DNA from: Minisyncoccota bacterium
GTDB lineage: Bacteria > Patescibacteriota > Minisyncoccia > Phycocordibacterales > UBA1550
DNA: 49,654 nucleotides
Assembly (NCBI GenBank): GCA_028712595.1
Contig: JAQTPS010000001.1
Location: forward strand, 29,132-78,785
Reading direction: 5' to 3'
Positions 7,147 to 16,400 of this stretch are shown one piece after another; position 1 is the stretch's first letter; each line of letters opens with the position of its first letter. A model generated the notes under the pieces. The model saw nothing but the letters and a program-made list of their open reading frames with translations. It did not search any database and was not told the origin of the DNA. A program made the position numbers and the translations under genes.

Positions 7147-7947
7147 TTATCGTTTTGGATTTATTGCAAGACTCAAAATAAAAATAATGAGGGCTACAGC
7201 AACAATGGCTCCGCCCGAAGCTATGTCGAAATAGTAGGATGAAAATAGACCAACAATAACGGAAATAAGCGAAAATATAATTGAGATAAAAAGTGTAGTT
7301 CGAAATCCTTTTCCGTATTGCATTCCAGAAATGACCGGTATAACCATGAGCGCCCCTATAAGTAGAACTCCGACAATCCTTATTGACAAAGAAACTGCGA
7401 GCGCCGCCAGCACTACAATCACCAAATTGAGTCGACGAACTGGAACTCCGCTTGCCTGCGCCACTTCTTCGTCGAAAGACACAAGGAAAAGTTCCTTATA
7501 GAGAAAGAATATATTCAAAAAAACAATGAGAGCCAAGGAAAGAACGATCCAAACATCACTTGGGGAAACCGTAGAAATACTCCCAAAGAGATAACTAAAC
7601 AAGCTCGAATTGAACCCTTTAGCAATAGAGATAATAACGACTGCGACGGCAAGGGAGCCAGATAAAAAGAGAGCAAGCACTGATTCACCAAATATTCGCT
7701 TTGAACCTCGAAGGCTCTCCATACCAACTCCGGCACAAACAGAAAGAGCAATGGCGGAAAAAATTGGATTGAAGGAGAACAAAAGCCCCACAGCGACTCC
7801 AGCAAGCGAAACGTGCGCTAGTGTATCTGCCATAAGCGAGTATCTCCTAACTACGAGGAACATTCCTATCATTGGTGCAACTACGCCAATTGTGATACCG
7901 GCTTCAAACGCTCGCACCATAAAATCGTATTGAAAAATTTCAAACAT
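7147..7947 (-). CDS. ABC transporter permease, ZnuB/MntB type (metal ion)
   Basis: A 266-residue polytopic protein of the ABC-3 family, with about eight hydrophobic segments and the family motif region DTLAHVSLAGVAVG near residue 40. It imports zinc, manganese or iron together with the ATPase upstream. The two genes overlap by 8 bp, so they are translationally coupled. No substrate-binding lipoprotein (ZnuA) is in the window; it must be elsewhere or lost. The gene ends 7 bp from the convergent pilM operon, with no obvious terminator between them. Metal specificity cannot be read from the sequence. Confidence 0.9.
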   Translation of the reverse strand: MFEIFQYDFMVRAFEAGITIGVVAPMIGMFLVVRRYSLMADTLAHVSLAGVAVGLLFSFNPIFSAIALSVCAGVGMESLRGSKRIFGESVLALFLSGSLAVAVVIISIAKGFNSSLFSYLFGSISTVSPSDVWIVLSLALIVFLNIFFLYKELFLVSFDEEVAQASGVPVRRLNLVIVVLAALAVSLSIRIVGVLLIGALMVIPVISGMQYGKGFRTTLFISIIFSLISVIVGLFSSYYFDIASGGAIVAVALIIFILSLAINPKR

Positions 7948-8698
7948 GTTGATGTTTTATTTTAGCAACATTTTCACCATAAAGCTCTTTCAAGACACTT
8001 TCACTCAAAAGGTCTTCTGGGAAACCGTGGCATACGAGGTTGTGATTTAGGCAAAGCACTGTTTTCACTTCCTTTGAAATCACGCCAACATCGTGGGACA
8101 CAAAAATAATTGTGAGGTTGTGCTTTCGGTTGAGAGACGTGAGAAATTCATAAAAAGTTTTTTGAGCTCCGATATCAATACCAACTGTTGGCTCATCCAA
8201 AATGAGAATTTCGGGCTCGCTGGCAAGAGCGCGAGCAATGAAAACACGCTGACGCTCGCCACCAGACAATTTCCCAACCAATGTATTTCTGTGCTCCGTA
8301 ACTCCGGCTACCTCCATTGCTTTTAGGACGGCGTCGTTGTCCTTTCTAGAAAAGCTCTGGAAAAATCCCAGACGGGCAACACGACCGCTCCTAACCACCT
8401 CAAACACTGTCGCTGGAAATCCAAGCTCGGATTGTGTGGAATGTTGTGGTACGTAGCTAATACGATACCTCTCCTTAAAGTCGTGACTTTCTTTGCCAAA
8501 AAGTTGCACTGACCCCATTGTTGGATGAAGGAGCCCTAAAATGATGCGAATCAATGTTGTTTTTCCTCCACCATTTGGTCCTATAATGCCCAGGTACTCG
8601 CCTCTGCGTACGGTGAATGTGAGATTTTCGATAACATTAACTTTGTCGTATTTAAAACTAACGTTGTTTAGCTCAATGTAGGTTTCCGCCAATTGCAT
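7940..8698 (-). CDS. ABC transporter ATP-binding protein, ZnuC/MntA type
   Basis: A 252-residue ATPase subunit. It has Walker A (GPNGGGKTTL, about residues 40-49), the Q-loop region (SYVPQ), the signature LSGGERQRV, Walker B (ILILDEPTVGID) and the H-loop (FVSHD). It powers the permease encoded by the overlapping downstream gene, presumably for uptake of a divalent metal. An extended -10 lies 8 nt before the ATG, so the mRNA is predicted to be nearly leaderless. The C-terminal HQHV could be a metal-sensitive tail but may mean nothing. Confidence 0.92.
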   Translation of the reverse strand: MQLAETYIELNNVSFKYDKVNVIENLTFTVRRGEYLGIIGPNGGGKTTLIRIILGLLHPTMGSVQLFGKESHDFKERYRISYVPQHSTQSELGFPATVFEVVRSGRVARLGFFQSFSRKDNDAVLKAMEVAGVTEHRNTLVGKLSGGERQRVFIARALASEPEILILDEPTVGIDIGAQKTFYEFLTSLNRKHNLTIIFVSHDVGVISKEVKTVLCLNHNLVCHGFPEDLLSESVLKELYGENVAKIKHQHV

Positions 8699-8706
8699 AA
8701 TTTCCT

Positions 8707-8715
8707 ATTGTACCA
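8707..8715 (-). promoter_or_regulatory. Extended -10 promoter of znuC
   Basis: TGGTACAAT on the minus strand, ending 8 nt before the ATG at 8698. No clear -35. No metal-regulator operator (Fur/Zur-like palindrome) is evident. Confidence 0.6.
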
Positions 8716-8725
8716 CAAAAAATTT

Positions 8726-9298
8726 TTAGAGGGAATTTTCTATTACTTCTAGAAGTTCTTCGCGACCAACCTTTGTATGAGCCGAGTATGGAATGATCGG
8801 CAAGGCAAGCGCCGATTCAATTACCTTAAGATTGTGAGATTTCTCCGTTTGATTCAAGCGATCCATTTTATTCCCCATTATCACAAACGGAAGATTTTCT
8901 GCGCGAAGGATATCCACCATTTCTTTGTCATAGGGCATTGGCTTTACACTCGCGTCTACAATAAGCACCACCAATTTGGGTCTTACCTCCCTTCCACCTA
9001 AATACCAGAGAATAAGCTTGCGCAGTTTCTCAGCTCCTTTGACCGCCATTCTGGCAAATCCATATCCAGGCAAATCTACAAAATAACAATTGTGATTTAT
9101 TAAAAAGAAGTTTATTTCTTTAGTCTTGCCGGGAGTCCTACTTGATTTTACAAGATTTTTACGTAAAACAAGCGAGTTTATTACGCTTGATTTTCCGACG
9201 TTGGAACGCCCAACAAAAGCAATTTGTGGAATATTATCACTTAAGATCGGATCACTCCCTATTATACCTTTTACAAATTCCGCGCTTTTAATTTCCAT
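8726..9298 (-). CDS. engB: Ribosome biogenesis GTPase EngB (YsxC/YihA)
   Basis: A 190-residue TRAFAC GTPase that acts in large-subunit maturation. I use the ATG at 9298 (MEIKSAEFVK), which matches the usual family N-terminus; the ORF-track start at 9310 is a TTG. The G motifs are G1 GRSNVGKSS (30-38), G2 threonine in RTPGKTKEINF, G3 DLPGYGFA, G4 GNKMDRL and G5 SAHTKVG. Length is normal. It stands alone upstream of znuCB and ends 14 bp before the znuC promoter. Confidence 0.94.
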   Translation of the reverse strand: MEIKSAEFVKGIIGSDPILSDNIPQIAFVGRSNVGKSSVINSLVLRKNLVKSSRTPGKTKEINFFLINHNCYFVDLPGYGFARMAVKGAEKLRKLILWYLGGREVRPKLVVLIVDASVKPMPYDKEMVDILRAENLPFVIMGNKMDRLNQTEKSHNLKVIESALALPIIPYSAHTKVGREELLEVIENSL

Positions 9299-9432
9299 TT
9301 GTCTATTCAAGCATAAATTAACCGTGGGCGCTAGATGGTAGAAAAACAGTAAGTAGTTTGTAATTGGTAGTGAGTGGTAGGCCCATATTTTCTACAACCT
9401 GCCAACTCCTACTACAAACTAATCAGTATGCA

Positions 9433-9441
9433 TGCTATACT
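9433..9441 (+). promoter_or_regulatory. Extended -10 promoter of the DsbA-like gene
   Basis: TGCTATACT, giving a leader of about 28 nt. The rest of the 9299-9475 gap holds two short near-repeats of TAGTAAGTAG/TAGTGAGTGG type and nothing else I can assign. Confidence 0.5.
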
Positions 9442-9475
9442 ACGAGCGATTATCAAATAATTTTTATATAACATC

Positions 9476-10204
9476 ATGGATGGCGAAAAAGTGAATACAG
9501 AGGAAAAGAGCGGTCTTCCGCCAAAACAGAGCATGCTCACGGTGCCTGTTGCAATTATAATAGCGGGTCTTGCCATAGCTGGAGCAATTTATTTCAGTAA
9601 TTGGAAAAAGGACGGTGGAACTGTCACACCGACCGACACAATAATCACACTTGACCAAGTAACAAAGGACGACCACATCATTGGTAATCTTGACGCAAAA
9701 GTTACTCTTGTTGTGTATACAGACCTTGAGTGTCCTTGGTGCAAGGTGTTCCACGAAACAATCAACAAAATAATGACAAATTATGAAAAAGATACGCGAG
9801 TAGCTTTGGTCTATCGCAACTTCCCAATTACAGATCGCCACCCAAAAGCTCCTCACGAAGCAGAAGCTGCTGAATGTGCGGCAAAGCTTGGTGGAGAAAC
9901 AAAATTTTGGGACTTCATAAATAACGTCTTCAAAATCACACCATCGAACAATGGGCTTGACGAAGCAGAGCTTCCAAAAATCGCCAAAGATATCGGCCTT
10001 GACGTAGATTCATTCAATAAGTGTCTCGCAAGCGGAGAAATGAAAGCGCGCGTCGATAGAGACATAATTAGTGGCGAAAAAACTGGAGGATTCGGCACAC
10101 CAAATACTTTTGTTGTCGTAGATAAAAAAGTTGTAGGCGTGATAAAGGGCGCCCAATCGTACGAATACGTAAAAGCTGTTATTGACAATCTTCTCGCTAA
10201 GTAA
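9476..10204 (+). CDS. Membrane-anchored DsbA-like thiol oxidoreductase
   Basis: A 242-residue protein. One N-terminal transmembrane anchor lies at about residues 22-41 (TVPVAIIIAGLAIAGAIYF). A DsbA/thioredoxin-fold domain follows, with active site CPWC (86-89) and the cis-Pro loop GTPNTF near 207-212. Two further cysteines (AECAAK, NKCLAS) lie in the helical insertion, as in related Patescibacteria and actinobacterial proteins. It should form or isomerise disulfides outside the membrane. Possible clients here are the cysteine-containing pilin and the cysteine-rich MliC/DUF333 and 33249 proteins. No DsbB or VKOR partner is in the window. Confidence 0.9.
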   Translation: MDGEKVNTEEKSGLPPKQSMLTVPVAIIIAGLAIAGAIYFSNWKKDGGTVTPTDTIITLDQVTKDDHIIGNLDAKVTLVVYTDLECPWCKVFHETINKIMTNYEKDTRVALVYRNFPITDRHPKAPHEAEAAECAAKLGGETKFWDFINNVFKITPSNNGLDEAELPKIAKDIGLDVDSFNKCLASGEMKARVDRDIISGEKTGGFGTPNTFVVVDKKVVGVIKGAQSYEYVKAVIDNLLAK

Positions 10205-10288
10205 CCCAGCGCCTAGAAACAACAAACGCAAAGGACCGTCCTTTAAAATTTAAAAGGACGGTCTTTGCTGTTTCTAGGCGATGGGTTA
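10202..10288. terminator. Shared bidirectional terminator, dsbA-like / rpoD
   Basis: Two nested inverted repeats. The outer arms (AACCCAGCGCCTAGAAACA and its partner) match at 18 of 19 positions and include the stop codons of both convergent genes. The inner arm pair is AAAGGACCGTCCTTT / AAAGGACGGTCTTT with one bulge. The whole 87-bp gap is therefore one long hairpin. Confidence 0.85.
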
Positions 10289-11560
10289 GTAATTTCTTAA
10301 CTTCCCTACTTTGTTGTGACTACGAATCTTTTCGATGGCTTTTGCTTCAATTTGGCGAATACGCTCACGAGTAACGCCAAATTCTTTTCCTACTTCCTCA
10401 AGCGTGTGGACGATACCATCAACAAGCCCATGACGAAGCTCGAGTATTTTGCGCTCTTTTTCGGAGAGATCATTCAAAATTTCTTTGACTTGATCGGACA
10501 AGATACGTTGAGCTGAATCTTGCGCAGGAGATAAAATTTTATCATCTGGGATAAACTCACCTAAAGTGGATTTTTCATCATCGTCTCCGATTGGCTTCTC
10601 AAGAGATACAGTGTCCTGGTCAATATTTTTTATATTGTAGATTTTTTCAACCTCAAGACCCATTTCTGTCGCAACTTCGCCCGGAAGCGGTTCTCGCCCG
10701 AGGTCTTGGGACAAACGTCTTACGACTTGTTTGTACTTTGATATTGTTTCCACCATGTGCACTGGAATACGAATGGTCCTTGACTGGTCAGCAAGGGCGC
10801 GCGTTATTGCCTGACGAATCCACCATGTCGCATATGTCGAAAATTTGTACCCTTTGGTCCAATCAAATTTTTCAACCGCTTTGAAGAGACCGAGGTTCCC
10901 CTCCTGGATGAGGTCAAGGAGTGTAAGGTCGGCGCTACGGCCTACATATTTCTTGCCGATAGACACGACAAGACGAAGGTTGGCGCGCGCGAGAAGATTT
11001 TTTGCTTCTTCCTCGCCGGCTTCTATTCGCTTTGCTAGGTCTCGTTCTTCTTGAGCTGAAATGAGCGAATATTGCCCAATCTCTTTTAGATACATTTGGA
11101 TAGAGTCATATGAAGAATCAACTCCTTTATATGTATATTTTTTGTGAGCAAGAATCTCCTCGGGCTCGACCTCAAGAAGCCCTCCGCCTTCGAGAACATC
11201 AACACCCACCTCCGAAAGTTTCTCGTAAAGCTGGTCAAGAAACATTACGTCCTGATCGATTGCCGGAAATTCTTTTAAAATTTCATTGTATGTAATGAAT
11301 CCGCGACCACGTCCTTTTACAATAAGCCGATTGGCTTTTTCTTCCCAAAGTTCAGCGGTTTTTGCATTGCGAACGGATTCTCTGGGAATCTTTTTTGAGA
11401 TTATTGTTCGTTTTGAAGAGACTTTTTTAGAACTCTTTTTTGAGAGTTTGCCTTTTGCTTTTTTGGAAGATTTTTTTGCTCCGCGAGTAGCCTTGCCTTT
11501 TCTGGAGGAAGATTTTTTGCTTGTAGCTTTCTTTTTTTTGGTGGGGTTTTTTGTTGACAT
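10286..11560 (-). CDS. rpoD: Primary sigma factor RpoD
   Basis: A 424-residue housekeeping sigma70. Residues 1-60 are a Lys/Ser-rich tail like histone H1. A region 1.1-like domain spans about 65-130, region 1.2 starts near 148, and region 2 ([18 protein letters not shown], then [15 protein letters not shown] at 241-255) reads the -10 box. H268 and E271 in RIPVHMVE are the residues that contact TGn of extended -10 promoters. Region 3 lies at about 275-340 and region 4 at about 355-418, with the -35 helix [11 protein letters not shown]. Together with dnaG downstream of rpoB-rpoC it forms a compact transcription/replication block. It shares its terminator with the convergent gene. Confidence 0.97.
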   Translation of the reverse strand: MSTKNPTKKKKATSKKSSSRKGKATRGAKKSSKKAKGKLSKKSSKKVSSKRTIISKKIPRESVRNAKTAELWEEKANRLIVKGRGRGFITYNEILKEFPAIDQDVMFLDQLYEKLSEVGVDVLEGGGLLEVEPEEILAHKKYTYKGVDSSYDSIQMYLKEIGQYSLISAQEERDLAKRIEAGEEEAKNLLARANLRLVVSIGKKYVGRSADLTLLDLIQEGNLGLFKAVEKFDWTKGYKFSTYATWWIRQAITRALADQSRTIRIPVHMVETISKYKQVVRRLSQDLGREPLPGEVATEMGLEVEKIYNIKNIDQDTVSLEKPIGDDDEKSTLGEFIPDDKILSPAQDSAQRILSDQVKEILNDLSEKERKILELRHGLVDGIVHTLEEVGKEFGVTRERIRQIEAKAIEKIRSHNKVGKLRNY

Positions 11561-11617
11561 ATGATAAATATATTAAACATTTATAAAGTCCTAGATGCGC
11601 TATTGCCTTGCTTTATC

Positions 11618-13342
11618 TTATGGACTTTTAAATGTGTGAAGTTCTTTTGAAATTGTCTGACATTCTATGAGAAGTTTTTGAGCGAGTTCTGTATCCCCTC
11701 TTGATTCGGCTTCTTTTAGTTTTTCCATCTTATCCGCAAAATTATCTCGTAAAACTTCTTCTGCGAGGTTATTCATTAGGGATTCAAGTTCCTCAAGGAA
11801 AAATTCGTTGCCTTCGAATCGAAGTTCAGCTTCAAAAATGAGTTCGTTTCGTTTTGTCTCTGTTTTTGTCGGCAATCCTCCGAGAATTTTTGAAAGTCGA
11901 GCCTGATATTTCTCGAAATCTTTGATTACTGAGTTTTTTGATTCTTTTTGCCACAAAAGCGCGCCTTGTATAGTGCGAAGGATGCGTTCGCGTCGAGATA
12001 GTGGTGGAGTGGTAGTTTCAATTTGCTTTTTTGTGTGATCTATCAAAACAGCCACATTCTTCTTTTTTACTTCTTCCCACACCGGTTCTTCTTTGATGTG
12101 GAGAAGCTTCGCGACTTGACCAACATAGTGACCTTGGTCAATGGCGCTTTTCTGTTCGGCAATGAAAGGTACTACGATCTCCGAAACTTTTTTCCTAAGC
12201 TCGTCTTTTTTAGGATAAAGTTCAGGCAAAAGTTCCAAATAAAAATCAATTACCGGTTTGCTCCCCATAACAGCAGTCCTCCATGCCTCCGGATTTTCTA
12301 GGGCCATGTCAGCAGGGTCTAAACCTTGCTTCAATTTTGCAATACGAACTGTCATATCCTCCGAAAGCGCAAGCGAAACAGCGCGGTGAGACGCAGCAAG
12401 TCCAGCGCTATCAGCGTCAAACGCAAGCACTAGATTTTTCGTGAAGCGTTTGATGAGATTTAAGTGTCCCGAGGTTAGCGCCGTGCCGGAAGATGCAACC
12501 GTATTTTGAACTCCTGCCTGATGAGAGAGGATGAGATCCATTTGACCCTCCACGAGCACAGCAAAATCCTCCTTACGTATCGCCCCTTTTGCTTCAGAAA
12601 AACCAAACAGAGCTCGCGATTTGTGAAAAACCTCCGTCTCTGGACTATTTACGTATTTTGAGTTTGCCGTAACACCTAGAGTTTTTCCCTTCTCTCCATC
12701 TTTGAGAATACGCCCAGAAAACGCGACTACTCTGCCGGAACTGTCTGTTATAGGGAACATCACACGTCCGCGGAAACGGTCATAAAAACCTTTTGGAGAA
12801 CGCACAATGAGACCAGCGGTTTCAGAAATCTTTTCTTGTATACCTTTCTTCAGAAGTAGATCAGAAAGCGAACGCCATTCGTCCGGCGCAAAACCCACTC
12901 GAAACTTTTTTACTGTATCCTCTGTTAGTCCTCTCTTTGTGAGATAGCTGACTGCTTCAGGGAATTTGGGCAGGACGGCTTGATAGAATTTTGTTGCAAG
13001 TTCGAGCGCCACATAAAGCGCTTCGCGTTCGTCTTTGGTTTCCTTTGAAATTATTCTTTCTCGTTTTAGTTCTACTCCTGCGCGGTCGGCTAAAATCTTT
13101 AGAGCACCGGAAAAATCAAGTCCTTCAATTTCTTCCACGAACGAAATCATATCTCCACCGCGATTACACCCAAAACAATGATATGTCTGTCGAGATGGAG
13201 ATACAATAAAGGACGGCGTTTTTTCGTTGTGAAATGGACAGCAGGCCTTGAAATTCACGCCTGCTTTTTGAAGCGTGAGGTATCCAGAAACGATATCCAC
13301 TATGTTCAACCGTGATTTTATTTCTTCAATTACTGAGGACAT
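11618..13342 (-). CDS. dnaG: DNA primase DnaG
   Basis: A 574-residue primase that makes RNA primers on the lagging strand. The N-terminal CHC2 zinc finger uses C35, H38, C56 and C59. The catalytic RNAP-like core carries the TOPRIM motifs VLVEGQMDLI and LAFDADSAG. A C-terminal helicase-interacting helical region occupies roughly 430-574. The length is normal. It starts 60 bp after the rpoC stop and is likely part of the rpoB-rpoC-dnaG transcript. The classical rpsU-dnaG-rpoD order is partly kept (dnaG then rpoD), without rpsU. Confidence 0.96.
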   Translation of the reverse strand: MSSVIEEIKSRLNIVDIVSGYLTLQKAGVNFKACCPFHNEKTPSFIVSPSRQTYHCFGCNRGGDMISFVEEIEGLDFSGALKILADRAGVELKRERIISKETKDEREALYVALELATKFYQAVLPKFPEAVSYLTKRGLTEDTVKKFRVGFAPDEWRSLSDLLLKKGIQEKISETAGLIVRSPKGFYDRFRGRVMFPITDSSGRVVAFSGRILKDGEKGKTLGVTANSKYVNSPETEVFHKSRALFGFSEAKGAIRKEDFAVLVEGQMDLILSHQAGVQNTVASSGTALTSGHLNLIKRFTKNLVLAFDADSAGLAASHRAVSLALSEDMTVRIAKLKQGLDPADMALENPEAWRTAVMGSKPVIDFYLELLPELYPKKDELRKKVSEIVVPFIAEQKSAIDQGHYVGQVAKLLHIKEEPVWEEVKKKNVAVLIDHTKKQIETTTPPLSRRERILRTIQGALLWQKESKNSVIKDFEKYQARLSKILGGLPTKTETKRNELIFEAELRFEGNEFFLEELESLMNNLAEEVLRDNFADKMEKLKEAESRGDTELAQKLLIECQTISKELHTFKSP

Positions 13343-13353
13343 AATTTAAGTTG

Positions 13354-13396
13354 AAACTTTAAGAACCTTGCTAACTTTAAGAACTTTACTAACTTT
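13354..13396. repeat. 18-bp tandem repeat between rpoC and dnaG
   Basis: Two copies of an 18-mer (AAGAACCTTGCTAACTTT and AAGAACTTTACTAACTTT) preceded by a partial copy AAACTTT. It fills most of the 59-bp gap. In one minus-strand frame it reads as VLKVSKVLKVS, but no gene uses that frame. Confidence 0.8.
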
Positions 13397-13401
13397 ATGA
13401 A

Positions 13402-16400
13402 CTAATTTTCCTCCTCTTCTTTTGTTCCGGGAAGTTCGTCCGCGCCCTTGCGTGAAGCAAACCCAGTACCTGCAGGAATAAGATGACCGATGACCACATT
13501 TTCTTTGAGACCGCGAAGAGTGTCTACTCCACCCTTGATAGCTGTATTGATGAGAATGCGAGTTGTGTTTTCGAACGATGCCGCCGACAACCAACTCTTT
13601 GTAGTTAGGGCAACTTCAGAAATACCCAAAACTACCGTTTCTGCTTTTGCTCCTTCTCCTCCAAGCTTTTCTACTTTTTCGTTCTCTGCTTCTAGGTCAC
13701 CTTGCTCAACAACATCGCCTACGTTGAATCTAGTATCACCAGATTCCTTGACCTTTCTTCGAGAGAACATCTGACGAATAATAACTTCGATGTGTTTTCG
13801 AGAAATTGTTACTCCTTGAAGTTCGTAAATCTTCAGACATTCAATAATGATGTAGTTTTCTGCAACACCTTTTCCGGCATATTGGAAAACTTCTGAAATA
13901 TCAGCCGAACCATCGGAGAGGAATGCTCCTTTTGCCACCGCATCCCCGACTTTTACAAGCGGAGTACGTACGCGAGAAGTTTCGTACGAAATTGCTTCGC
14001 CTTTCTTTTTTCCTTCTCCTTCATTTGGAAGAACGGTTATTTTTAGCTCTTTTTCATCGCGAATAACTTCTGTCACGACACCTCCTGTGTGACTGATGAT
14101 AGCCAAACTCTTCGGCTCGCGACGTTCAAAGATTTCTTCAACGCGAGGAAGACCCATTGTGATGTCTCCACCGGCAGATGCAACTCCTCCGGAGTGGAAA
14201 GTACGCATTGTGAGCTGTGTTCCCGGCTCACCGATTGCTTGAGCCGCAATAACTCCGACTGCTTCTCCCATTTTCACGATTTCGTTTCTTCCGATATCAA
14301 GACCGTAGCACTTGCGACAAATTCCATGTGAAGTTTTGCATGAGAGAGGTGAACGCACGAGCGCTTCTGTTATGCCTTTTTCCTCTGCTTCTTCGGCTTC
14401 GATTTTATTCATCAAATGGCCCTTCTTGAAGAGCACTGTTCCATCAGCTGTTACAAGATCTCGCGCAAGTGTGCGTCCGTAGAGATTGCGTGAAAGCGGA
14501 ATGTCAAAGCCAACGAGGTTTTCTTTGCTGACAATTTTTCCATCTTTGTCTCCACAATCTTCTTCTGTGATGATTGCATCTTGAGCCACATCAACGATAC
14601 GACGAGTGAGGTATCCAGCCGTTGCGGTTTTGAGGGCGATGTCGGCAAGACCCTTTCTAGAGCCGTGAGTCGAGACGAAATATTCCACAGGCGACAATCC
14701 TTCTTTGCTTGAAGGAACAATTGGGAAGTCGATTGTACGACCCGCTGTGTTGACTGTAAGACCATACATTCCTCCCATTGTGAGAATTTGCGCATAAGAA
14801 CCGCGGGCGCCCGACTTTACCATGTCTTCCACAGAACCATTTTTTTCGAGTGTGCCCGGCATTAACTTCATTATCTTGTCTTTTGCCTCTTCCCACACTT
14901 CAATAGTGCGACGATAGCGTTCGTCTTCGGAGAGAAGACCTTCATCAAATTCTCCGCGAACGAGTTCCGCCTCTCCGCGAGCTTTTTCTACAATTTCTTT
15001 TTTCTCTTCTGGTGTTTTGATTTCATCAATTGCCCAAGTGATTCCTGCCTTGGTGGCATATTTGAAACCGAAATCTTTTATCTTGTCGAGAATCTTTGGA
15101 GTTGCATCAATTCCGTATTTATTGATGAGTATGTCAATGAGACCTTCGAGCTCTTTTGTTCCCACTGCTTTGTTGACATAAGGATAATCTGAAGGAAGAA
15201 CACTGTTGAAGAGAAGTCGTCCTGCGGTAGTTTCAAATACCTTGCCCTCAAACTGCGCGTATTTCTCCGTATCGCTACCAAGTACTTTTATCTTTGCGCG
15301 GTAGCTAATTTCTCCAAAGTCATAAGCTGTAATAGCGCTGTTTGGCGTAGGGAATATTTTGCCTTCACCCAAAGCTCCGTCAACGATTTTTGTCATTGAG
15401 TAACATCCGAGAGGAATGTCGAGTTTCGGGTTAACTATTGGATTTCCGCTTCCCGGACCCAAAAGGTTTTTGTTTGCAGCCATGAGTTCGCTTGCTTCTC
15501 CTTGGGCAGCAATTGAAAGAGGAACATGAACTGCCATTTGGTCTCCGTCGAAGTCGGCGTTAAATGCCTTGCAAACCAATGGGTGAACGTGAACAGCGTT
15601 ACCTTCGACAAGTACAGGGTGGAACGCTTGAATACCAAGTCTGTGAAGAGTAGGGGCGCGGTTTAGGAGAACAAATTTCCCCTTAATAACTTCATCGAGG
15701 ATTGCCCATACTTCTGGAACGTGGTCGTCGATAAGTTTGTTGGCGCCACGAATATTGTATGCAAGTTCGCGACTAATAATCTTTGAAACAACAAACGGAC
15801 GGAAGAGTTCAAGGGCCATGTGTTTTGGAAGTCCACACTGGTCCAAACGAAGTTTCGGCCCGACGATAATAACGGAACGACCCGAGTAGTCAACGCGTTT
15901 ACCGAGGAGGTTCTGACGGAAAAGTCCTTGCTTCCCTTTCAAAGTATCGGCAAGGGATTTGAGTGTTCTCTTTTGCGCCTGATTCATCGCAACCGACTGA
16001 ACACGACGAATAGAGTTGTCGATAAGTGAATCGACAGCTTCCTGAAGAATGCGTTTTTCGTTGCGAAGAATTACATCAGGAGCTCCAATGTCCTTCAATT
16101 TCTTCAAACGGTTGTTGCGATTGATGACACGACGGTAAAGGTCGTTTAGGTCAGACGTTGCATGTCTTCCACCTTCAAGAGCAACCATTGGGCGAAGCGC
16201 TGGAGGAATAATTGGAATGGTTGTCATAAACATCCACTCTGGACGCACGCCGGAATTCAACATCGATTTTACGATGCCCAAACGCTTGTTCAATTTTGCG
16301 CGCTCCACAGACCCAGCTTTTTCAAGTTCAGCCTGCAACTTGTCGCGGAATTTGACGAGGTCGATCTTCTTAAAAATGTTGTAGATTGCCTCTGCTCCGA

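Noticed and set aside
11286-11564. Plus-strand ORF of 92 residues opposite rpoD
   Set aside because: It is the antisense of the Lys/Ser-rich tail of RpoD, which yields long open frames by composition.
13346-13594. 82-residue minus-strand ORF ending in VSKVLKVSKVLKVST
   Set aside because: It is the wrong frame of rpoC read into the 18-bp tandem repeat.
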